Below the pieces are notes generated by a model. That model did not search any database and was not told the DNA's origin. It worked only from the letters and a program-made list of their open reading frames with translations. Below are positions 1 to 9,404 of a stretch of DNA of 64,000 bases, piece by piece (the stretch's first letter is position 1; each line of letters opens with the position of its first letter). Source of the stretch: Bradyrhizobium sp. WSM3983 (lineage in GTDB: Bacteria > Pseudomonadota > Alphaproteobacteria > Rhizobiales > Xanthobacteraceae); NCBI RefSeq assembly GCF_000473045.1, contig NZ_AXAY01000025.1, forward strand, positions 1-64,000, in the 5' to 3' direction. The position numbers and the translations under genes were made by a program.

Positions 1-407
1 TCGGAGGTCGAGGCCTGGTAGAACCGCGTCTCCTTCTCCATGCCGAGGATGCGGATCGCTTCGAGCAGCCGCAGCACGCCGATGGCGTCGGCGTTGGCGG
101 TGTATTCCGGGCTTTCGAAGCTGACGGCGACGTGGCTTTGCGCTGCGAGATTGTAGATCTCGGTCGGCCGGATCTGCTGCATCAGGCGGATCAGATTGGT
201 CGAATCCGTCATGTCGCCGTAATGCATCAGGAACGGCACATCGCCGACATGCGGATCCTGGTAAAGATGGTCGACCCGTGCGGTGTTGAACGAGGACGAG
301 CGCCGCTTGATGCCGTGCACGATATAGCCGAGCGACAGCAGATGCTCAGCCAGATAGGCCCCGTCCTGGCCCGTCACGCCGGTGATGAGAGCGACCCGCT
401 GGCTCAT
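1..407 (-). CDS. gmd: GDP-mannose 4,6-dehydratase, 3' end beyond window
   Basis: Converts GDP-mannose to GDP-4-keto-6-deoxymannose in the cytoplasm, the first step toward GDP-fucose, GDP-rhamnose and similar donors for surface polysaccharide. The visible N-terminal ~135 residues start MSQRVALITGVTGQDGAYLA, which carries the Rossmann motif GxxGxxG as GVTGQDG. They continue with the family signatures KRRSSSFNT, YGDMTDS and NLAAQSHVAVSFE and end at the STS-type active-site region where the window cuts the gene. The ATG at 405-407 is the natural start because it sits directly before the Rossmann strand. The gene is truncated only by the window edge. The neighbour upstream (sugar-binding protein) ends 169 bases away behind a hairpin, so gmd is probably a separate unit that continues to the left. 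Confidence 0.93.
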   Translation of the reverse strand, partial: MSQRVALITGVTGQDGAYLAEHLLSLGYIVHGIKRRSSSFNTARVDHLYQDPHVGDVPFLMHYGDMTDSTNLIRLMQQIRPTEIYNLAAQSHVAVSFESPEYTANADAIGVLRLLEAIRILGMEKETRFYQASTS

Positions 408-510
408 AATATAGACTTGCTCCCGATGACAACCGACAGGCGCGGTTGACACCACCGTCGAAAACTCTCCCTTCTTTGACATATCGGCCGCTGGGGTCAA
501 CCTCACAGGC

Positions 511-535
511 GCGCCCGGGCGGGATTCCCGGGCGC
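511..535 (-). terminator. GC-rich hairpin after the sugar-binding protein gene
   Basis: A 9-bp perfect stem (GCGCCCGGG / CCCGGGCGC) with a 7-base loop lies 42 bases past the stop of the minus-strand binding-protein gene and upstream of gmd. There is no clear T-tract on the minus strand. It could be a weak or Rho-assisted terminator, or an mRNA-stabilising hairpin at the operon end. Confidence 0.4.
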
Positions 536-576
536 TCCTCTCGAATCAGGCCGAAGCCAGCAAAAACTGCGGGGTT

Positions 577-1524
577 TTACTGCGAACGGTCCGACGTCCA
601 GCCCTTGTAATCCTTGATATTGTCCCGGGTCACGAGCTTCGACGGCAGCAGTTCGACGGTCGAGGCCGGCTTCTGCCCATTGAGAATGCCGACGCCGACC
701 TGCACGGCGCGCCGCGCCATGAAGAACGGGTCCTGCGACGCTGACGCCTGGATCTGCGGCGACGCCGGATCCTTGAGCGCGGCCTCGATGTCGGGCGCGC
801 CGTCGACCGCAGTGATGATGATGCCGCTGCGGTTCTGCTGGCGCGCCGCAAGGTCAGTGCCGATCGCCTGCGGATCGTTGATGGCGAAGATGGCGTCGAT
901 CTTGGGGAAGCGGGTCAGATAGCCCTGCGCGACGGTGAGGCCGCCCTCACGCGAACCTTTGCCGTCCTGGTCGCTGGACAGCACCTTGATCCCCGCATTC
1001 TTCGCGAAGACGCTCTTGCAGCCGGTGACGCGATCGATGACCGCTGAGACCTGCGGCCCGTTCTCGATGATGACATCGCCTTTACCGCCGAGCTTGTCGA
1101 CGATGTACTGGCAGGAAATCTCGCCGGCCTGGACGTTGTTCGTGGTCACCGTGGCATCGGCGCCTTCGGCCGCGGTGTCGACCGCGACGACGACGATACC
1201 CGCCGCCTGCGCCTTCTTGATCGCCGGCCCGATCGCCTTGGGATCGCCCGGGTTCAACAGGATCAGGTCCACGCCCGCAGCAATGAAATTGTCGATCTGG
1301 GTGACCTGCTTGCCGAGGTCGTATTCGAAGCCGACGGCGGTGATCTTCACATTGGGATTGGTCTTCTTGGCCTCGAACTCGGCGCCCTTCGACAGCGCGA
1401 CGAAGAACGGATTGCCCATCGACCCCAGCGAGACGCCGATCGACTTGAGCTCCTTGGCAGAGGACGGCGCGGTGGTCAGGGCGAGCGCCATCGCGGCGCC
1501 GGCAAGCGTGGTCATCTTCAACAT
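577..1524 (-). CDS. Sugar ABC transporter periplasmic binding protein
   Basis: Predicted periplasmic receptor of a ribose/xylose-class (CUT2) sugar importer, 315 residues. The start at 1524 is chosen over a longer in-frame ORF because a GGGAGG Shine-Dalgarno lies just upstream and the protein then opens with a clean signal peptide (MLKMTTLAGAAMALALTT, cleavage near APSSAKE). The mature part is a type I periplasmic binding fold: IGVSLGSMGNPFFVALSKGA at the N-terminus, LILLNPGD and VVAVDTAAEGAD in the hinge and ligand region, and FAINDPQAIG in the second lobe, as in RbsB-like proteins. It is the last gene of the leftward kinase-ATPase-permease-receptor operon. The ligand cannot be read from sequence; the xylulokinase-like gene suggests a pentose or sugar alcohol. 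Confidence 0.9.
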   Translation of the reverse strand: MLKMTTLAGAAMALALTTAPSSAKELKSIGVSLGSMGNPFFVALSKGAEFEAKKTNPNVKITAVGFEYDLGKQVTQIDNFIAAGVDLILLNPGDPKAIGPAIKKAQAAGIVVVAVDTAAEGADATVTTNNVQAGEISCQYIVDKLGGKGDVIIENGPQVSAVIDRVTGCKSVFAKNAGIKVLSSDQDGKGSREGGLTVAQGYLTRFPKIDAIFAINDPQAIGTDLAARQQNRSGIIITAVDGAPDIEAALKDPASPQIQASASQDPFFMARRAVQVGVGILNGQKPASTVELLPSKLVTRDNIKDYKGWTSDRSQ

Positions 1525-1617
1525 TGGCTTCCTCCCTGGTCTGTCATCAAACCCGGCACGGCAGACCAGTTGCCGCAACGGAATTTCGCATCCGCGCTCA
1601 TGTGCGCGCCGAGCCGT

Positions 1618-2658
1618 TCATGTTCTGGCTGAGCCTTGCAGCCGATAGCGATCCAGCGCCACGGCGCCGATGATCACCAGGCCCTTGATCACATATTGCC
1701 AGATATCGGAAACGCCGGTGAGGATCAGGCCGTTCGAGAGCACGGCAATGATCAGCGCGCCGACCAGCGTTCCCCAGATCGAGCCGATGCCACCGACGAA
1801 GGACGTGCCGCCGAGAATGACTGCGGTAATGGCGTCGAGCTCGTAGCTCTGCCCGAGCTGCAGCCCGTTTGCCGCGTAGAGCCGCGCCGCCTGCATGGCG
1901 CCGCCCAACCCGGCCAGCAATCCCGACACGCCATAGACGAAGATCAGGACGGCCCAGACCTTGATGCCGGCCAACCGCGCCGCGCTTTCGTTGCCGCCCA
2001 CCGCGTAGATATGCACGCCGAGCACGGTCCGGCGCAGCACGAGCCACGAAACGAGGATCACGAGCAGTGCGATCACCGAGAGCCATGGGATCGATGCCAC
2101 GCCGGGCACAAGCGTCAGCGAGCCGTTGCCGATGAAGGCGTAGGGAATGGACGGGTTGAACACCGTGGTGTCGGCGCCGAGCAGCCGCGCCAGACCGCGC
2201 ACGGCGGTGAGCGAGCCCAGCGTGACGATGAAGGGTGGCAAGCGCAGCAGCGCGATCAGCGCGCCATTGACGATTCCGAAGCCGAGACCGGTGAGAACGG
2301 CGGCTGGCAGCCACAGCGCGCCGAGCTCGGGCAGTTTCGACATCGTCAGGCCAGCCATTGCCGACGCCGCCAGGATCGAGCCAACCGAGAGATCGATGCC
2401 CCCGGTGAGGATGACGAAAGTCATGCCCGCGGCGAGCACGGTGTTGACGGCAGCCTGCTGCAGAACGATGCCGAGATTTTGGCCGGTGAAGAAACGACCA
2501 TCCGACAGATAATGAAAGCCGGCGCATAGCAGCAGCAGCACCGGCAGCATGCCGGCCGCGCGGATCAGGAGCCTGATGCGCTGGCGCTTGGTTTCCTGGG
2601 CGGCGGCAAGTCCGTTTGCCGTGGCGGCCTTCGCCTGTGTCGATCCGTTGTCAGGCAT
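1618..2658 (-). CDS. Sugar ABC transporter permease (RbsC type)
   Basis: Inner-membrane permease of a CUT2 sugar importer, 346 residues, with about eight to ten hydrophobic segments after a charged cytoplasmic N-terminus (MPDNGSTQAKAATANGL). Typical BPD_transp_2 stretches are visible: TGGIDLSVGSILAASAMAG near residue 85-105, VGGNESAARLAGI (the cytoplasmic loop that contacts the ATPase), and LGGTSFVGGIGSIWGTLVG toward the end. Its start overlaps the end of the ATPase gene by 8 bases, so the two are translationally coupled. The receptor gene follows after 93 bases. One permease gene implies a homodimer. Confidence 0.93.
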   Translation of the reverse strand: MPDNGSTQAKAATANGLAAAQETKRQRIRLLIRAAGMLPVLLLLCAGFHYLSDGRFFTGQNLGIVLQQAAVNTVLAAGMTFVILTGGIDLSVGSILAASAMAGLTMSKLPELGALWLPAAVLTGLGFGIVNGALIALLRLPPFIVTLGSLTAVRGLARLLGADTTVFNPSIPYAFIGNGSLTLVPGVASIPWLSVIALLVILVSWLVLRRTVLGVHIYAVGGNESAARLAGIKVWAVLIFVYGVSGLLAGLGGAMQAARLYAANGLQLGQSYELDAITAVILGGTSFVGGIGSIWGTLVGALIIAVLSNGLILTGVSDIWQYVIKGLVIIGAVALDRYRLQGSART

Positions 2659-4174
2659 CGAGATGCTCCGTCCCCGTAGCGAGGGCCATGATGTCTTCCT
2701 GGGTTAATGGCGCCGTCTCGGTACGCCTGACCTCGCCCGCGACAAGTCCCGACCGCATCACGATGACCCGGTCGCAGATGCCGATGATTTCAGGGAGATC
2801 GGATGAGATGACGAGGATCGCGGTGCCGGCCTTGGCAAGATTGTCGATGATCGAATAGATCTCGGACTTGGCGCCGACGTCAACGCCGCGCGTCGGCTCG
2901 TCCAGGATCAGGACCTTCGGCGCAATCGCCAGAAGCCGCGACAACAATACCTTCTGCTGGTTGCCGCCGGACAGGCCACCCGCGGGGACACCGACATTGG
3001 CGGCGCGGATGCTGAGACCCGCAAAAGCCCTGTCGGCGCGCTCGCGCGCCTTGTCGCGATCCAGGAACCAGCCGAGCTTGGCATCGCGCCCGAGCACGGC
3101 GAGGTTGATGTTGTCCAGACATGACATGTCGAGGAACAGGCCAAGCGCCTTCCGGTCCTCGGTCAGGTAGGCGATGCCGGCCTCGAGCGCTTCGCCGGGC
3201 GTGCGGATGTCAATTGGCTGGCCTTCGAGTTCGAGACGGCCCGAAATTCTCGGCGCCGCGCCGATGATGAGATGCGCAAGCTCGGTGCGGCCGGCGCCGA
3301 TCAGGCCGGCAAGCCCCACCACCTCGCCGGCATGCACGGTGAGCGAGCAGCCCCTGACGCGCAGCCCATCGGCCACGTCGATCGCGCTGAGCACGGGATG
3401 CCCCTTCCCGGCCTCGGGATCATGATCCTTTTTATAGAAAGACGAGACATCGCGTCCGACCATCATGCGAACGATGGCGTCGGCGCGGATGTCCTGCTTG
3501 TCGAGCGAGCCGACCAGGCGGCCGTCGCGCAGCACGGTGACGCGGTCACCGAGCGCGTAGACCTCGTCCATGCGGTGCGAGATGTAGATGATGGCAAGCC
3601 CCTCGGCACGGAGCTGACGGATCAGCGCAAACAGCCGCTCGCTCTCGCCGGCCGACAGCGCGGTGGTCGGCTCGTCCATGATCAGGATTTTCGAGCGCGC
3701 GTGCAGCGCACGCGCGATCTCGACGAGCTGGCGCTGGCCCATGGAGAGATGCGCGACCAATGTCGATGGCAGGAAGTCCGCCCCCAGCCGCTCCAGGATC
3801 GGGCCGACGCCCTCGCGCATGGTGCCGCGCGCCAGCAAACCTGAACGCGAGATCTCGCGGCCGAGATAAATATTCTCCGCAACGCTCAGATTGGGGGCCA
3901 AAGACAGTTCCTGATAGATGATCGAGATGCCCGCGGCACGGCCGCCAAGCGGTCCCTCGATGCGCACCGGCTTGCCCTCGATGCGGATCTCGCCGCCGGG
4001 ATCGGGCCGGTAGGCGCCCGACAGGATTTTCATCAGGGTCGATTTGCCGGCGCCGTTCTCGCCCATCAAGGCATGGATCTCGCCGGCATGGACGGTGAGA
4101 TCAACCGCGCGCAGCGCCTTGATGCCGAAGAAGGATTTTGAAACTCCCCGCATCTCGAGGATCGGATCGTTCAT
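2651..4174 (-). CDS. Sugar ABC transporter ATPase, two tandem domains (RbsA/XylG type)
   Basis: ATPase that powers the adjacent CUT2 sugar importer, 507 residues. The start MNDPILEMRGVSKSFFG at 4174 is preferred to a start 90 bases upstream because GGGAGG lies just before it and RbsA-type proteins begin here. The first ATPase domain has Walker A GENGAGKST, signature LSMGQRQLVEIARA and Walker B ILIMDEPTTAL. The second domain has a degenerate P-loop GLIGAGRTE, as is normal in this family, but a complete LSGGNQQKVLLSRLL signature and LILDEPTRGVDVGAK. The gene lies between the kinase gene (125 bases upstream) and the permease gene (overlapping). Confidence 0.95.
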   Translation of the reverse strand: MNDPILEMRGVSKSFFGIKALRAVDLTVHAGEIHALMGENGAGKSTLMKILSGAYRPDPGGEIRIEGKPVRIEGPLGGRAAGISIIYQELSLAPNLSVAENIYLGREISRSGLLARGTMREGVGPILERLGADFLPSTLVAHLSMGQRQLVEIARALHARSKILIMDEPTTALSAGESERLFALIRQLRAEGLAIIYISHRMDEVYALGDRVTVLRDGRLVGSLDKQDIRADAIVRMMVGRDVSSFYKKDHDPEAGKGHPVLSAIDVADGLRVRGCSLTVHAGEVVGLAGLIGAGRTELAHLIIGAAPRISGRLELEGQPIDIRTPGEALEAGIAYLTEDRKALGLFLDMSCLDNINLAVLGRDAKLGWFLDRDKARERADRAFAGLSIRAANVGVPAGGLSGGNQQKVLLSRLLAIAPKVLILDEPTRGVDVGAKSEIYSIIDNLAKAGTAILVISSDLPEIIGICDRVIVMRSGLVAGEVRRTETAPLTQEDIMALATGTEHLDA

Positions 4175-4299
4175 CGTGCCTCCCGGCGCACAATGCATTT
4201 CCTGTCCGCATCTCGTTTTTGAAGCGCGGTTCGCCATTAAACAAAAGGCCGCAGCACAGGGCAACAGCGAACAGGCAGAAATACCGACGTGAATCGACG

Positions 4300-5745
4300 C
4301 TAGTGGCGCGGCCGATACAGTTCATGCCAGGCGGGAAGCCGTTCGGCGTAGGATTCGACCAGCGCGCCATCGGGTTCGAAGGTTTCGACGCGCTGCGGGG
4401 ACGTGCATACGGCAGCGATTGCCTCGCCGGTGACAGCAAGCCGCCCCAATCTCGCCGCACCGAACGCGGCTCCGGTTTCACCGTCGGCAAAGCGATGAAT
4501 CGGAACATTCAGGACGCTGGCCAGCACCGACAGCCAGAACCGGGATCGCGATCCGCCGCCGATGACGTCGGCTTCCGTTACCGCAATGCCGGCGTCGCTG
4601 AGCGCGTCCCGGCAATCGGCGAGGGCGAAGGCGACGCCCTCGAGCACGGCCTGCACGATCGCCGCGCGGTCGGTGCCGTGGCTCAAGCCATCGAGCATGC
4701 CGCGTACGACGGGGTCGTCATGCGGCGTCCGCTCGCCGGCGAGATAAGGCAGGAAGCTCACGGGAGACGGCGCCTGCGGGCGCGCCCCCAGTGGCGCCAG
4801 CAGCTCGGCTTCCGTGACGCCGAACAGCCGCGCGGCCCAGGCCAGACACGAGGCCGCCGAGAGGATCGCGCCGGCCTGAATCCACATGCCAGGGATTGCA
4901 TGGCAGAAGGTGTGGACCACGCGGTCCGGATTGGCGGCCATGTGGCTGGTCGGCGCCAGCACGGCGCCTGAGGTTCCCAGCGAGATGAACGCGGTTCCGG
5001 GCCTGATCGCGCCGATGCCGATGGCACCCGCCGGATTGTCGCCAGCGCCGCCCGCGATCATCGGGCACCTCGCCATGCCCCAGCGCTGCGCCAGTTCGCT
5101 GCGCAATGTCGCCGCGGGCGCGCACCCCTCGACCAGGCGCGGCATGTGCGCGCGCGACAGGCCGGTCGCGGCCAATGCGGCATCTGACCAGTCCCGGCGC
5201 GCCGCGTCGAGCCACAACGATCCCGACGCGTCCGAGACGTCTTCGATCGCCTCGCCCGATAGCACCAGCCGCAGATAGGCCTTCGGCATCAGGACGCGTG
5301 TCGTTGCCGCAAAAATCTCGGGCTCGTGTGCAGCGATCCAGAGCAGTTTGGGCGCGGTGAATCCGGGCATCGCCTTGTTGCCTGTGATCGCACGCAGGGC
5401 GGGCCAGCGCTGCTCCAGGATGCGACACTCCGCGGCGGAGCGTCCGTCGTTCCAGAGAATGCAAGGCCGCAATGGCTTTTCGCTCGCATCAAGCAGCGTG
5501 GCGCCATGCATCTGGCCGGACAGCCCGATGCCTTCGACCGCTGCCAGCTCTTTTCCGTGCGATGCCTTCAAGGCGTCCAGCGTGGCAAAGGTCGCCTCGA
5601 GCCACTGCGCGGGATCCTGCTCGAAATAGCCCGGCTGCGGCGAGGCGATCGTCAACGCCCGGCTCTCGCTCGCAATCACGCGCTGCGCGCCGTCGACGAG
5701 AACGGTCTTGACCGCCGAGGTGCCGAGATCGATGCCGAGATACAT
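4300..5745 (-). CDS. xylB: FGGY-family carbohydrate kinase, xylulokinase-like
   Basis: Phosphorylates a ketopentose (D-xylulose in XylB) with ATP in the cytoplasm, 481 residues, a normal length. It starts MYLGIDLGTSAVKTVLVDG, the phosphate-1 loop of the actin/hexokinase ATPase fold. Further motifs are EGIGLSGQMHGATLLD, PCILWNDGRS, the GGAGDNPAGAIGIG and FISLGTSGAV region, and VIGGGSRSRFWLSVLASVLNVPI near the C-terminus, all typical of XylB. It is the first gene of the leftward operon with a complete CUT2 importer. No xylose isomerase is present in the window, so the real substrate might be D-xylulose formed from arabitol or another polyol; this is inference. Confidence 0.88.
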   Translation of the reverse strand: MYLGIDLGTSAVKTVLVDGAQRVIASESRALTIASPQPGYFEQDPAQWLEATFATLDALKASHGKELAAVEGIGLSGQMHGATLLDASEKPLRPCILWNDGRSAAECRILEQRWPALRAITGNKAMPGFTAPKLLWIAAHEPEIFAATTRVLMPKAYLRLVLSGEAIEDVSDASGSLWLDAARRDWSDAALAATGLSRAHMPRLVEGCAPAATLRSELAQRWGMARCPMIAGGAGDNPAGAIGIGAIRPGTAFISLGTSGAVLAPTSHMAANPDRVVHTFCHAIPGMWIQAGAILSAASCLAWAARLFGVTEAELLAPLGARPQAPSPVSFLPYLAGERTPHDDPVVRGMLDGLSHGTDRAAIVQAVLEGVAFALADCRDALSDAGIAVTEADVIGGGSRSRFWLSVLASVLNVPIHRFADGETGAAFGAARLGRLAVTGEAIAAVCTSPQRVETFEPDGALVESYAERLPAWHELYRPRH

Positions 5746-5979
5746 GACGGATGTGGTTCCCGAGGTTTAGCGGCGACTGCGGATGACGCCAGACATTACG
5801 TGTGCATTTAAAAGAACTTTGCTTCCACAGCATAGTGCGTCGCGACTTTGCGCGCAGATGTTACATGAATGCAGCAGTTGGCGGTTGCCAGTCCTGGTTG
5901 ATTGGACCACAGTTCTTGAAAGTGGAGGTCGTCTGTTGCGCTTGCGCAGGCTCGATCCCGTTGCCGCGCCGGAGCAGCC

Positions 5980-8355
5980 ATGCAGCGATCCAGGGCAGTC
6001 TTTATCACGGGTCTCATCTATGCCCTGATCGGTCTGGTGCTCGCCGGCGGTGGCCTCTGGCTCGCCGAATTGGGGGGGTCCATCTTCTATGTTGTTCTCG
6101 GTGTCGGCATTCTCGCCACTGGTGCATTGCTGCTCGCACAGCGCCGCTCGGCGCTATGGCTGTTTGCGATCGTGCTGGTTGGCACGCTGGGATGGGCCGT
6201 CTCTGAGGTTCAATTCGACTGGTGGCCGCTCGCATCGCGCGGCAACATCGTGTTCCCCATGGCGCTCTGGCTTCTCACGCCGGTGATCGTTCGCGGGCTG
6301 CTGCGAGACGAGCCGGTGTCCTACCGAAGCGCGACGCTGCCGCTCTGGATCGGCGTTGCCGCAGCTTCCGCCGTACTCATCATCGCGCTTCTGTCCAGCT
6401 ATCACGACATCAACGGCTCGATCATCGAGCAAGCGTCGATCGTGCCGCAAAGCGAAGCCGACCCCCAGCCTGATGCCGATTGGCGGGCGTATGGACGCAC
6501 GCAATTCGGACAGCGCTATTCGCCGCTGAAGCAGATCACGCCTGACAATGTCGGCAAGCTCCAGGTCGCTTGGACCTTCCGCACCGGCGACGTCCCGACG
6601 CCAGAGGATTCAGGCGAGACGACCTTCGAGGTCACGCCGATCAAGGTGCGCGACACGCTCTATCTTTGCTCGCAGCACCAGGTGCTGTTTGCGCTCGACG
6701 CCAAAACCGGCAAGGAACGTTGGAGATACGATCCCAAGCTGGTGTTCAACAAGACGTTCCAGCACATGACATGCCGCGGGGTCTCCTACCACGAAACCGC
6801 GGCGGGTGCCGTCGACAGCAGCGGCAGTCCCGCGCCCGCCGAATGCCCCCGTCGGATCTTCCTGCCCGTCAATGACGGGCGCATGATCGCGCTCGATGCC
6901 GACACCGGCAAGCTGTGCGAGAGTTTTGGCGATCACGGCAGCCTCGACCTCCAGCAAGGCATGGGGATCAAGACGGCAGGCTTCTTCGAGCCGACGTCAC
7001 CGCCGGTTGTCAGCGACAAGATCCTGGTCGTCGCCGCCGCGGTGATCGACAATTATGCGGTCGAGGTGCCTTCGGGCGTGATCCGCGGCTTCGACGTCTA
7101 CACCGGCAAGCTGGTTTGGGCCTGGGACTCCGGCGCGGCGGACGAGAATGAGCTGCCGTCGCCGACGCGTCACTACACCAACGGTTCGCCGAATTCGTGG
7201 ATCGCGGCCTCGTTCGATCCGAAATTGAACCTGGTCTACATCCCCACCGGCAATAACGGGCCGGACATCTGGGGCGGCAATCGCAATGCGCTGGTCGAGC
7301 GCTATTCCAGCTCGATCGTCGCGCTCGACGTCAACACCGGCAAGCGCGCCTGGTCGTACCAGACGGTGCATCACGACCTCTGGGACATGGACGTTCCCTC
7401 ACAACCGAGCCTGGTCGATGTGACCACCGCCAGGGGCGTCGTTCCCGCGATCATCCAGCCGACCAAGGTCGGCAACATCTTTGTGCTCGATCGAAGGACC
7501 GGCGAACTGATCGTGCTGGCGCCGGAGCGTCCCGTCCCGCAAGGAGCCGCACCCGGCGACCGCACCGCGCCGACCCAGCCGTTCTCCGAGCTGACATTCC
7601 GCCCCGAGGCGAAACTGACCGGCGCGGACATGTGGGGCGGCACGATCTTCGACCAGCTGCTGTGCCGGATCATGTTCCACCGGCTGCGTTACGAGGGCAC
7701 GTTCACGCCGCCGTCGCTGCGGGGCACGCTCGTATTCCCCGGCAATCTCGGCATGTTCGAATGGGGCGGCATCGCGGTCGATCCCGTGAGACAGATCGCC
7801 ATCGCCAACCCGATGTCGTTGCCGTTCGCATCACGGCTCATTCCGCGCGGCCCGCAAAATCCTCCGGCGCCGACGGCCGAGAAGCCGGTCGGCAGCGAGG
7901 TTGGGACGCAGCCGATGTATGGCACGCCGTTCGGGGTGGATATCCAAAGCTTCCTCTCGCCACTTTCCGTGCCGTGCTACCGGCCGCCATGGGGCTCGAT
8001 GGCTGCGATCGATTTGAAGACGATGAAGATCGTCTGGCAGCATCCCAACGGCACGATCCGGGACACCACGCCGCGGCCGCTGCCCTTCAGGATGGGCGTA
8101 CCGATGCTGGGTGGGCCGATCACGACCGCCGGCGGGGTCGCGTTCTACACGGGGACTTACGAGTACACGATCCGGGCCTACGACGTGCGCGACGGCAGGG
8201 TGCTTTGGGAAGATCGCTTGCCGGCCGGCGCCCAATCGACGCCGATGAGCTACGAGGTCGACGGCAAGCAATATGTCGTCACCGCGGCCGGCGGCCACGG
8301 CTCGTTCGGCACCAGGCGCGGCGATTACGTCATTGCCTATGCATTGAAGGATTGA
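5980..8355 (+). CDS. gcd: Membrane-bound PQQ-dependent glucose dehydrogenase
   Basis: Oxidises glucose (or other aldoses) to gluconolactone on the periplasmic face and passes electrons to ubiquinone, 791 residues, normal for Gcd. The first ~145 residues hold five hydrophobic segments (MQRSRAVFITGLIYALIGLV onward). The rest is an eight-bladed PQQ propeller: DWRAYGRTQFGQRYSPLKQI, VQVAWTFRTGD-type blade starts, NDGRMIALDADTGKLCESFG, GRPPWGSMAAIDLKT-like repeats, and the late blade GGPITTAGGVAFYTGTYEY. A GGAGC Shine-Dalgarno precedes the ATG. The gene is divergent from the xylB operon with 234 bases between. The porin gene that often follows gcd is broken here (next feature). Confidence 0.95.
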   Translation: MQRSRAVFITGLIYALIGLVLAGGGLWLAELGGSIFYVVLGVGILATGALLLAQRRSALWLFAIVLVGTLGWAVSEVQFDWWPLASRGNIVFPMALWLLTPVIVRGLLRDEPVSYRSATLPLWIGVAAASAVLIIALLSSYHDINGSIIEQASIVPQSEADPQPDADWRAYGRTQFGQRYSPLKQITPDNVGKLQVAWTFRTGDVPTPEDSGETTFEVTPIKVRDTLYLCSQHQVLFALDAKTGKERWRYDPKLVFNKTFQHMTCRGVSYHETAAGAVDSSGSPAPAECPRRIFLPVNDGRMIALDADTGKLCESFGDHGSLDLQQGMGIKTAGFFEPTSPPVVSDKILVVAAAVIDNYAVEVPSGVIRGFDVYTGKLVWAWDSGAADENELPSPTRHYTNGSPNSWIAASFDPKLNLVYIPTGNNGPDIWGGNRNALVERYSSSIVALDVNTGKRAWSYQTVHHDLWDMDVPSQPSLVDVTTARGVVPAIIQPTKVGNIFVLDRRTGELIVLAPERPVPQGAAPGDRTAPTQPFSELTFRPEAKLTGADMWGGTIFDQLLCRIMFHRLRYEGTFTPPSLRGTLVFPGNLGMFEWGGIAVDPVRQIAIANPMSLPFASRLIPRGPQNPPAPTAEKPVGSEVGTQPMYGTPFGVDIQSFLSPLSVPCYRPPWGSMAAIDLKTMKIVWQHPNGTIRDTTPRPLPFRMGVPMLGGPITTAGGVAFYTGTYEYTIRAYDVRDGRVLWEDRLPAGAQSTPMSYEVDGKQYVVTAAGGHGSFGTRRGDYVIAYALKD

Positions 8356-8371
8356 AGCCGGGAGCGACCTC

Positions 8372-8780
8372 ATGATGGCATCCTCCGGCCAGCGAGCGAA
8401 GCATCCGGCGGCGCTTCTCTGGTTAGGGTCTGTCGGCGATGGTCGCCTGTCCAGGCAGCCACGCCGCTTATGCCGCCGATCTCACGATCCCCGGAGGTGC
8501 GATCAGTCCGGCACCGGTGCCGTGGCTGTTCGGCGACTGGGACGGCGCAAGAACCCGGCTGTTGAATGCGGGTATCGATTTCCAGTTTGGCTACACCAGC
8601 GAGATCGCCGGCAATGCGACGGGCGGTGACCGGCGTCAGGTCGGCTAAACCGATCAATGGACCTTTGGCCAGACTGAAGTTCAATCTGCAGGGTTTTGGC
8701 TATTTTCAGTTCGGTGTGTTTGACGCCAATCGCAATTACCTGAAGATGGCGCAATCGGCGCTTCCTGTTCAGGGTGCCAC
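8372..8780 (+). pseudogene. oprB: Carbohydrate porin (OprB) relic
   Basis: Remnant of an outer-membrane sugar porin gene directly behind gcd. The start MMASSGQRAKHPAALLWLG lies 17 bases past gcd. The frame then shifts near 8436 to YAADLTIPGGAISPAP followed by WLFGDWDGARTRLLNAGIDF and GYTSEIAGNATGG, the standard start of mature OprB. A TAA at 8646-8648 interrupts the frame; the codons after it still read TDQWTFGQT, as expected in OprB after a tyrosine, so a Tyr codon became a stop. Near 8675 the sequence jumps to a distant part of the protein (LKFNLQGFGYFQFGVFDANR), implying a large internal deletion. The 3' end is lost where the response-regulator gene begins. Four separate lesions make a functional protein impossible. 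Confidence 0.8.
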
Positions 8781-9404
8781 CAGTTTCTTGCGAATGGCAT
8801 AGCGGACCAGTTCGGCCGTCGACGACATCCCGAGCTTGCGCATCGCCGAGGCACGATGGGTCTCGACCGTCTTCACGCTCAGCTCTAAAATGGTACTTAT
8901 AGACCTGTTGGTATGTCCTTCCGCAATCAATTGGACCACGCACTGCTCGCGCGACGTCAGCAGCATGTCCGACCTGCCCTGCTTGTTGAGCTGGTAGTCA
9001 TGAAGCAGCTTCTCGACCAGGGCGCTGGTGAAGTAGGGCCTGCCCTCGAGCAGCGTCTCGATCGCGGAAATCAGGTGCTTTTTGGCATCCGACTTGAACA
9101 AGAAGCCGCGGACGCCCGCCAAAATTGCTTCGGTCAGCAGTTCCTCATCTTCATGCATTGTCAGGATCAGCACTTCCGTACGCAGATCAGCCGCCCTAAG
9201 CCGGCGGCTCACCTCCAACCCGTTCATGAGCGGCATCGAGTAGTCGACGATCACGATGTCCGACCTCGTCTCCAGGGCCAATCCGACGGCTTGCTCACCA
9301 TTGGTCGCTTCGCCAGTGACGATCCAGTTGGAGTGCGTTTCAACGATCGCGCGAAGCCCCGAACGTACGACTTCATGATCATCCGCAATCAAGATGCGTT
9401 TCAT
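8769..9404 (-). CDS. Response regulator, NarL/FixJ family (second of a tandem pair)
   Basis: Cytoplasmic DNA-binding response regulator of 211 residues. The start at 9404 (MKRILIADDHEVVRSGLRAI) is chosen because the receiver domain begins exactly there, as in its paralogue. The acidic pair is D8/D9, the phosphorylation site is D54 (VIVDYSMPLMNG), the conserved Thr is in LILTMHEDEE, and the Lys is in FLFKSDAKKH. The C-terminal LuxR-type helix-turn-helix is LTSREQCVVQLIAEGHTNRSIS and VKTVETHRASAMRKLG. It lies 169 bases downstream of a similar regulator and downstream of a histidine kinase. Its 3' end overlaps the oprB relic. Target genes are unknown. Confidence 0.92.
   Translation of the reverse strand: MKRILIADDHEVVRSGLRAIVETHSNWIVTGEATNGEQAVGLALETRSDIVIVDYSMPLMNGLEVSRRLRAADLRTEVLILTMHEDEELLTEAILAGVRGFLFKSDAKKHLISAIETLLEGRPYFTSALVEKLLHDYQLNKQGRSDMLLTSREQCVVQLIAEGHTNRSISTILELSVKTVETHRASAMRKLGMSSTAELVRYAIRKKLVAP

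Noticed and set aside
132..449. Rightward 105-codon ORF at the window start
   Set aside because: Antisense to gmd, whose protein motifs are clear on the other strand.
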